Assembly: GCA_021812735.1 (NCBI GenBank)
Contig: JAKAMV010000202.1
Location: 1 to 12,290 of the forward strand
DNA length: 12,290 nt
Reading direction: 5' to 3'
Origin: Chloroflexota bacterium
GTDB taxonomy: Bacteria; Chloroflexota; Limnocylindria; Limnocylindrales; CSP1-4
In this document: in pieces, positions 8,201 to 12,290 of the stretch
Layout of the letters: the number at the start of each line of letters is the position of its first letter
Numbering within the stretch: position 1 is the first letter of the stretch
Notes under the pieces: generated by a model
Told to the model about the DNA's origin: nothing
The model's database searches: none
What the model saw: only the letters and a program-made list of their open reading frames with translations
Position numbers and translations under genes: made by a program

Positions 8201-8744
8201 GCAGTCGACCGGGGAGGTCATCGGCATCTCGGACCGGGCGCCGGTGGCAATGGCGAAGGCGCTCACCGGCGCCGCGCTGATCCCGCCCCGCGCGGGCGAG
8301 GGCGAGGCGCCGCTCGCGCTGCTCTCGATCGCGGACCGCGACAAGTGGGGCCTCGCCGACCTGGGCCGGGCGCTCGTGCGCGCGGGCTATCGGCTGGCCG
8401 CGACCGCCGGCACGAGGGCGCAGCTGGAGCGGGCCGGCATCGCCGGCATCGTCCGGGTGGCCAAGCTGGGCGCCGACCCGGTCGGCGACGAGTCGGGGAT
8501 CTTGGACCTGATCGCGTCGGGCCGCGTGCGCCTCGTGGTCAACACCCCCACGCCGCGCTCAGGACCCGTGCGCGATGCCGCGGACATCCGCCACGCGACG
8601 ATCGCCGAGGGCATCCTGTGCTTCACCTCGATCGAGACCGGCGTGGCCGCTGCGGAGGCCCTCGACCCGTCGCTGGTGGACTCGATCGCCGAGGTGCGCC
8701 CGCTGACCGACTGGGTGCCAGGGCGACGAGAGAGGCGAGCATGA
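5202..8744 (+). CDS. carB: Carbamoyl-phosphate synthase large subunit
   Basis: This subunit makes carbamoyl phosphate from bicarbonate, two ATP and the ammonia delivered by CarA. It is 1180 residues, about 100 more than the usual 1060-1080. The first ATP-grasp half (about 18-400) has [36 protein letters not shown] and [21 protein letters not shown]. The connector (about 401-635) carries roughly 55 extra residues between RGLEQAG and the DSRLWRV helix. The second half (about 639-1030) has [16 protein letters not shown], a short extra stretch before [17 protein letters not shown] and [16 protein letters not shown]. The MGS-like allosteric domain (about 1037-1155) follows. In the second half the widely conserved GGRAM after the VRPSxVxGG strand reads GGLAI, so an arginine is missing there. 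The conserved arginines R185 and R803 are kept. The stop overlaps the ATG of a minicistron. Confidence 0.97.
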   Translation: [1180 protein letters not shown]

Positions 8745-8770
8745 TCCAGCGGGCCCAGCCGACCCCATGA
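8741..8770 (+). CDS. Nine-codon minicistron after carB
   Basis: The ATG at 8741 overlaps the carB stop (ATGA) and follows GAGAGG (about 8729-8734) at a good distance. It encodes only MIQRAQPTP before a TGA, which overlaps the ATG of the next gene (ATGA at 8767-8770). The next gene has no Shine-Dalgarno of its own and its frame has no earlier start, so this mini-ORF may carry ribosomes from carB into it. It could also be the stub of a lost gene. The peptide itself need not have a function. Confidence 0.35.
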   Translation: MIQRAQPTP

Positions 8771-9195
8771 GCTCCCTGCGACCGGGCGCCACCCCGTTGG
8801 CCATCGAGCCCCTCGGCGACGGGTACGTTCCCGGGGTCTGCAACATCGGCCCTTGGGAAGTCCGGCGCCGGTGGGCCGCCGGCATCGTCGGCCTCGCCGC
8901 CGCCGCGCTGCTGCTCGCGGTCCTGGTCGCCCTCCGCGCGCCGGCCGCGGCGCGGGCGCTCGTGCTGCTGCCGGCATGGGGCGGGGTCTTCTCGGTGCTG
9001 CAGGCGCGGCGCCGGTTCTGCGGCGCCTACGCCATCCGCCGGCGGTCCAACTTCGGGGCCGGCCCGGCGACCGTCCGCCGCGTCGACGACGGGGCCGCCC
9101 ACACGGCCGATCTGGCGGCACTCGCGAGGATGCTCCGCGACGCGTTCCTGGTCGCCCTGGTGCTGACGCTCCTCGCTGTCGCGGCGCCGGTCTGA
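8767..9195 (+). CDS. Small conserved-looking membrane protein, function unknown
   Basis: This is a 142-residue protein with no function I can name. A short soluble start holds the striking segment GYVPGVCNIGPWEVRRR (19-35). Then come TM helices at about 37-57 and 62-80, a basic stretch with RRRFCGAYAIRRRSNFGAG (81-99), a charged helical part, and a third hydrophobic segment at 125-141. The CNIGP motif and the later FC...NFG motif recall a family of short uncharacterised membrane proteins in high-GC bacteria; that is from memory and unchecked. Cysteines C25 and C85 flank the membrane pair. It is the last gene of the car unit, reached through the minicistron, and no start other than the ATG at 8767 is available. 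Whether it has any link to pyrimidine metabolism is unknown. Confidence 0.75.
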   Translation: MSSLRPGATPLAIEPLGDGYVPGVCNIGPWEVRRRWAAGIVGLAAAALLLAVLVALRAPAAARALVLLPAWGGVFSVLQARRRFCGAYAIRRRSNFGAGPATVRRVDDGAAHTADLAALARMLRDAFLVALVLTLLAVAAPV

Positions 9196-9196
9196 G

Positions 9197-9242
9197 CGGC
9201 TGGGGGAGGCACCGCCCGTCGGGGCATGCCGCCGCCCAGCGG
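9197..9242. terminator. Possible bidirectional stem between convergent genes
   Basis: CGGCTGGG (9197-9204) and CCCAGCGG (9235-9242) can pair at seven of eight positions, and GGCA/TGCC can pair inside the loop. The stem fills the 51 bases between two convergent genes, where a shared terminator would be expected. There is no U-run on either strand, so intrinsic termination is doubtful. Confidence 0.25.
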
Positions 9243-9246
9243 ACGG

Positions 9247-9495
9247 TCACGCGGCCCGGGCCGCGCACTGGCACGGATCGCCCGGCAGGTCGACCGCGTC
9301 ATCGCCGGCGACGCGCCTGCCGAGCCCGATCAGCGACCGGGCCACGGCCAGCCGCGCCCGGGCGGCGATCGCTGCCGGCCGGCCGGCAGCCGTCGCCTCG
9401 CGGCGCGCATGGACCTCGGCGGCGGCCTGGTGCGACGAGCGGACCCGGTCATCGACCACAGTCGCCATCACCGCGGGAACAATCGTGGGGTACAT
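9247..9495 (-). CDS. 82-residue Ala/Arg-rich protein, likely target of the adjacent ArsR-type regulator
   Basis: I do not recognise a family. The protein starts MYPTIVPAVMATVVDDRVRS and is mostly predicted helix: a charged segment at 15-37 and a basic amphipathic one around 42-63 (AARARLAVARSLIGLGRRVAG). A short tail contains CQC (75-77). It has no clear membrane helix or signal peptide. GAGGA lies about seven bases before the ATG, and AAGGAG touches it. It is believed real because it has this ribosome site and an upstream 20-bp operator (9518-9537) matching the one at the regulator gene's promoter. The plus-strand ORF over the same bases is low-complexity and runs through the operator. Its role is unknown; small helical proteins next to such regulators are often the regulated product. 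Confidence 0.65.
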   Translation of the reverse strand: MYPTIVPAVMATVVDDRVRSSHQAAAEVHARREATAAGRPAAIAARARLAVARSLIGLGRRVAGDDAVDLPGDPCQCAARAA

Positions 9496-9517
9496 CTCCT
9501 TGTCCTCGTCTTCCAGC

Positions 9518-9537
9518 TGTTAGTCAGTCATCTAACA
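9518..9537 (-). promoter_or_regulatory. ArsR-type operator upstream of the 82-residue gene
   Basis: TGTTAGTCAGTCATCTAACA is a 20-bp inverted repeat with six-base arms, TGTTAG and CTAACA. On the minus strand it begins TGTTAGAT, like the site in front of the regulator gene. It lies 22 bases upstream of the ATG, so TTAGAT could also serve as the -10. No good -35 is seen. Confidence 0.65.
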
Positions 9538-9575
9538 CTTGCCCGCGCCGACGGCTGTGGGCGGTACGCCCGGGT

Positions 9576-10664
9576 CTAGGACAGGAAGCGCCGCAGCTCG
9601 GACGACGCGTCGTCGACGCGGTCGCGCCGAAGGCTGTAGTAGGTCATGGATCCGGACTCGGTCACCGTCACCAGGCCGGCCGCCCGGAGCTGGGCCAGGT
9701 GGTGCTTGACAGTCGGCTTCGAGAGCTCGAGCCGCTCCGCGAGCTCGGTGAGGTACATGTCCCGGGCGACGAGCAGGCGCAGGATCTTGAGCCGGGTCTC
9801 GTCCCCCAGGGCCCGGTGGAGCCGCAGCACAGCGGCCGGCGGCGCCAGCGGGTCGTCTCGCTCGAGCGCGCCGTCGGCCACCGGATACACGAACAGCCGC
9901 CAGTCGCCGCCGGCGAACACGAAGTTGTACGGCCGGGCGAGGTACGACGGCGCGAGCACGATCCGCCGGACCCCCGGCTCCGACAGCCAGCGGATGCCGC
10001 TCGTGGTGCGCTCCACGAGCTCGACGGTCCCGAGCGCCTCGTGGTCACCGGCCCGGAGCGCGGCGTCGCGCTCGATGATGGTCCGCACCCGGGCCTCGAT
10101 CTCGCGGTACAGCGGCAGCCATGCGGCGAGAAGGTCGGCCAGCTCGCCCAGGACGGCGTCCGGCTCGCGGACCAGCCGCTCCACACGCTCGCCCTTGAGG
10201 TCGGCGCGGGCCGCGACCAGCCGCGCCAGCGCCGCGTCGTCGCCGTCGAGCGCCGCCGCGACCAGCGCCCCGTGCTCGCGGTCGCGGTGCTCCTCGGCGA
10301 GCACTGCCATGGCGAACTCGCGTCCCTCCAGCCGCCGCAGCATGGCGACCAGCGAGGTGGCGTCGGTCACGTCCGGCCGATCGATGATCAGGCTGGGGGC
10401 GAAGATCGCCTGCTCGGTCCCGGCGAGTGACCGCAGGCGCTCCGGCAGCGACGCGCGCGCCCGCTCCAGCCACAGTCGGTCGGGCTGGGGCAGCTCATCG
10501 CCGCCGCCGGCGTCCGGGGACAGGCTGATCGCGAAGTCGTACGCCGTGCGCACGTCGAACACCGCGTGCGCCGACACGCCGCCGACCTCGCGGACCCTGG
10601 CGCGGGAGGCGACGGGCGCCGCTCCGACGCCGGGGAGGCTCGTGCGCGTCTTCATCAAACTCAT
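9576..10664 (-). CDS. ArsR-like winged-helix transcriptional regulator with large N-terminal domain
   Basis: This is a 362-residue repressor-type protein. The C-terminal HTH_5/ArsR domain (about 276-350) reads LRLHRALGDETRLKILRLLV, then MYLTELAERLELSKPTVKHHLAQL with the recognition helix, then a wing GLVTVTESGSMTYYSL. The N-terminal 270 residues are mostly helical, resembling the long effector domain of DUF5937-type regulators only in layout. The protein has no cysteine, so thiol metal sensing of the classic ArsR kind is ruled out. The ATG at 10664 fits a promoter whose transcript would begin about three bases earlier, so the mRNA is near-leaderless. The ATG at 10655 or the GTG at codon 30, where family similarity may begin, are alternatives. 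A palindrome over its own -10 points to self-repression, and a matching site precedes the next minus-strand gene. Confidence 0.88.
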   Translation of the reverse strand: MSLMKTRTSLPGVGAAPVASRARVREVGGVSAHAVFDVRTAYDFAISLSPDAGGGDELPQPDRLWLERARASLPERLRSLAGTEQAIFAPSLIIDRPDVTDATSLVAMLRRLEGREFAMAVLAEEHRDREHGALVAAALDGDDAALARLVAARADLKGERVERLVREPDAVLGELADLLAAWLPLYREIEARVRTIIERDAALRAGDHEALGTVELVERTTSGIRWLSEPGVRRIVLAPSYLARPYNFVFAGGDWRLFVYPVADGALERDDPLAPPAAVLRLHRALGDETRLKILRLLVARDMYLTELAERLELSKPTVKHHLAQLRAAGLVTVTESGSMTYYSLRRDRVDDASSELRRFLS

Positions 10665-10683
10665 GTTAGATGGAAATCTAACA
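10664..10683 (-). promoter_or_regulatory. Autoregulatory operator of the ArsR-type gene
   Basis: TGTTAGATGGAAATCTAACA is a palindrome with perfect eight-base arms and a four-base centre. It overlaps the -10 element, the expected transcription start and the first base of the regulator's start codon. A bound protein would therefore block its own promoter. The shared core with the site at 9518-9537 is TGTTAG-N8-CTAACA. Confidence 0.75.
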
Positions 10684-10703
10684 CGGACGATCGCAGACGT
10701 CAA
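10675..10703 (-). promoter_or_regulatory. Promoter of the ArsR-type gene
   Basis: On the minus strand, TTGACG (10703-10698) and TAGATT (10680-10675) are separated by exactly 17 bases, matching five and four of six consensus positions. The start point would fall about seven bases on, three bases before the ATG at 10664. This is the best -35/-10 pair in the window. Confidence 0.65.
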
Positions 10704-10757
10704 CGGCCGCCCGGGGTTGACGTCGCCGTCGGGCCGGGGCTTCGGGCCGCCGCCGCC

Positions 10758-10777
10758 CTGGGTCGGCCGTGGCCCAG
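10758..10777. repeat. Inverted repeat in the divergent intergenic region
   Basis: CTGGGTC (10758-10764) and GGCCCAG (10771-10777) pair over seven positions (one G-U as RNA) around the six-base loop GGCCGT. It lies between the divergent regulator and peptidase promoters. With no neighbouring gene end and no U-run it is not an obvious terminator. Its role is unknown and it may be chance in such GC-rich DNA. Confidence 0.3.
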
Positions 10778-10814
10778 CAGCCCGGGCCGCGCTCCCGCAT
10801 GGGCCCGCGCACCC

Positions 10815-10820
10815 TACAAT
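10815..10820 (+). promoter_or_regulatory. -10 candidate for the M16 peptidase genes
   Basis: TACAAT matches the -10 consensus at five of six positions and lies 37 bases before the peptidase ATG. No recognisable -35 sits 16-18 bases upstream. The TTGACG at 10717 on this strand is too far away to pair with it. Confidence 0.4.
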
Positions 10821-10857
10821 CGCCGGACCCACCCCGCCGCCCGAGGGTCGATCCCGG

Positions 10858-12228
10858 ATGCCCGTACCTGTCGTCTCGTTCAGCGATGAGCGGCTGCCCA
10901 ACGGCCTGCGCCTGATCGTCGCCGAGGACCACCTCGCGCCCGTCGTCGCGGTCAACGTCTGGTACAACGTCGGCTCCAAGCACGAGGTGCCGGGCAAGAC
11001 GGGCTTCGCCCACCTGTTCGAGCACGTGATGTTCCAGGGCAGCGCGCACGTCGGGAAGTCGGAGCACATGGCGCTCGTCCAGGCGGCCGGCGGGACGCTC
11101 AACGGGACCACGTGGCTGGACCGCACCAACTACTTCGAGACGATGCCCTCGCACCAGCTGGAGCTCGCGCTCTGGCTGGAGGCGGACCGGATGGGCACGC
11201 TGCTCGAGGCGCTGTCGCAGGAGAACCTGGACAACCAGCGCGACGTTGTCAAGAACGAGAAGCGCTGGAGCTACGACAACCGCCCCTACGGCACGTGGGT
11301 CCACAAGCTGCTCGGGCACCTGTACCCCGAGTGGCACCCCTACCACCACCCGACGATCGGGTCCATGGAGGACCTCGACGCTGCGTCGCTCGACGACGTG
11401 CGCCAGTTCTTCGCGACCTACTACGCGCCCAACAACGCGGTGCTCTCGGTCGTGGGCGACTGCGACCGCGACCAGGTGCGCGCCTGGACGGACCGCTACT
11501 TCGGGGCCATCCCGCCCAACCCCGACATCCCGGAGCTGCGCGACCTCTCGCTGCCGCCCGTCATCGGCGAGGAGAAGCGCGAGGTGGTGGTGGACAAGGT
11601 GCCGCTGCCGCGCGTCTGCTTCGCGTTCCGCGGCCCGGCGTTCGGGGACCCGCGCCTCGACGCCCTCGACGTCGCCACCCAGCTGCTCTCGGGCGGCAAG
11701 AGCAGCCGCCTCACCCGGCGGCTGGTGCGCGAGGAGCGGATCGCCCAGGACCTCATGATCGCCACGCTGCCAGCGGTGGGCGGGGCCTCCGCGGTGCTCG
11801 GCTACGCCACCGTCCGGCCCGGTGTCGATCCCGCGGTGGTGGAGGCCGCGTTCCTCGACGAGCTGGCCAGGCTGGCTGCCGAGCCGCCGACCGAGGACGA
11901 GATCGTGCGCGCCCGGGCCCTCATCGAGGCCGACGAGCTGGGTGCCCTCGCGCGGGTCGAGGAGCGGGCCGACCGCCTCTCGATGTACGCGACGCTGTTC
12001 GACGACCCGGGCTTGGTCAACACCATCCTCGCGCGCTACCTCTCGGTGACCGCGGAGCAGATCCGCGACGCGGCCGCGCAGGTGTTCCGGGAGGACAATC
12101 GAGTGGTGCTCAGCTACCTGCCGGTCGGCGGCGCGGCTGAGGCCGGCGAGGAGCCCGCGGACGGGGTGGGCCCCGAGTCCGCCGGCGGCGAGGCCGTCGC
12201 CGAAGACGAGGGGGAGGTCGAGGCATGA
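10858..12228 (+). CDS. M16-family zinc peptidase, catalytic subunit
   Basis: This 456-residue inverzincin-type peptidase cuts peptides inside a clamshell formed with a partner. The N-terminal M16 domain (about 8-195) has the inverted zinc motif HxxEH at H52-L-F-E55-H56. The third ligand is E134 in VVKNEKRWSYDNRPYG, about 77 residues on as the family requires. GGTLNGTTWLDRTNYFE (78-94) is typical of the M16B group. The second, non-catalytic domain spans about 200-420, with LLSGGKSSRLTRRLV (276-290). The last 30 residues are acidic and Gly/Ala-rich. There is no signal peptide, so it is probably cytoplasmic. The ATG at 10858 has CGAGGG about ten bases upstream, and the family start (LPNGLRLIVAED) follows within 13 residues. 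Its stop overlaps the next ATG. Confidence 0.95.
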   Translation: MPVPVVSFSDERLPNGLRLIVAEDHLAPVVAVNVWYNVGSKHEVPGKTGFAHLFEHVMFQGSAHVGKSEHMALVQAAGGTLNGTTWLDRTNYFETMPSHQLELALWLEADRMGTLLEALSQENLDNQRDVVKNEKRWSYDNRPYGTWVHKLLGHLYPEWHPYHHPTIGSMEDLDAASLDDVRQFFATYYAPNNAVLSVVGDCDRDQVRAWTDRYFGAIPPNPDIPELRDLSLPPVIGEEKREVVVDKVPLPRVCFAFRGPAFGDPRLDALDVATQLLSGGKSSRLTRRLVREERIAQDLMIATLPAVGGASAVLGYATVRPGVDPAVVEAAFLDELARLAAEPPTEDEIVRARALIEADELGALARVEERADRLSMYATLFDDPGLVNTILARYLSVTAEQIRDAAAQVFREDNRVVLSYLPVGGAAEAGEEPADGVGPESAGGEAVAEDEGEVEA

Positions 12229-12290
12229 GTAGCCCTATGTCAACCCCGCGATCACGCGGCCGGGGTGAGGGCGAGTCGTTGGAGCGCCCG
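12225..12290 (+). CDS. Start of the next gene, probably the second M16 subunit (3' end cut by window)
   Basis: The ATG at 12225 overlaps the peptidase stop (ATGA), after GGGGGAGG about nine bases upstream. Twenty-two codons are visible: MSSPMSTPRSRGRGEGESLE and then RP. Nothing in this charged start is diagnostic. The partner call rests on context only: M16B genes commonly come as a catalytic and a non-catalytic subunit in overlapping pairs. The ATG at 12237 is an alternative start. Confidence 0.55.
   Translation, partial: MSSPMSTPRSRGRGEGESLERP

Noticed and set aside
5930..8770. Long plus-strand frame (946 codons) overlapping carB
   Set aside because: It is an Arg/Pro-rich low-complexity reading of carB in another frame; carB has every expected motif.
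9226..9579. Plus-strand 117-codon frame over the 82-residue minus gene
   Set aside because: It has low-complexity content, covers the operator and the end of the regulator gene, and has no ribosome site.
10758..10777. Seven-pair hairpin between divergent genes as a terminator or operator
   Set aside because: No gene ends nearby, no U-run, and it is GC-only with no second copy seen; kept only as a low-confidence repeat.
9646..10857. Extension of the M16 peptidase frame upstream over the regulator gene
   Set aside because: The peptidase family start fits the ATG at 10858, and the upstream part is antisense shadow of the regulator with no homologous content.

Overview
The window is a very GC-rich, densely packed bacterial chromosome segment. 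Genes overlap at ATGA/GTGA junctions and GTG is used as a start. TGA is an ordinary stop throughout. The gene content is a LolD/MacB-type ATPase, a DUF5666-type membrane-anchored protein with an OmpR/HK pair, carAB with PyrR-type RNA elements, and a paired M16 peptidase locus. This fits a high-GC Chloroflexota lineage (Limnocylindria-like) or an Actinomycetota. That placement is an inference from style and gene content; the sequence alone does not settle it.

Layout. (1) 1-3826, plus strand: the end of an ABC exporter ATPase, a doubtful 52-codon ORF where a permease might be expected, a one-TM DUF5666-like protein, a decayed-looking stretch, then an overlapping response regulator and sensor kinase. 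This looks like an envelope-stress or export module with its own two-component system. (2) 3900-9195, plus strand: a pyrimidine transcription unit. An extended -10 promoter leads into a short leader carrying two near-perfect PyrR-binding hairpins and a third degenerate copy. An 18-codon leader ORF with a strong Shine-Dalgarno follows, and its TGA directly abuts the GTG of carA. Then come carA, carB, a 9-codon minicistron and a small membrane protein. (3) 9247-10703, minus strand: an ArsR/HTH_5-type regulator with a near-leaderless promoter, and a separate 82-residue protein. Each is preceded by a matching 20-bp TGTTAG-N8-CTAACA operator. (4) 10815 to the end, plus strand: an active-site-bearing M16 zinc peptidase, followed by an overlapping gene cut by the window edge, probably its partner subunit.

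How the parts work together. The two-component genes probably answer envelope state and may control the exporter and DUF5666 genes. The car leader looks able to gate carbamoyl-phosphate synthesis at translation: PyrR loops sit directly against the only good ribosome-binding site, and carA appears to rely on coupling to the leader ORF. The ArsR-type protein probably represses itself and the 82-residue gene. The most interesting items are the tandem PyrR loops with the in-frame leader ORF, and the twin-operator ArsR unit with its uncharacterised target.
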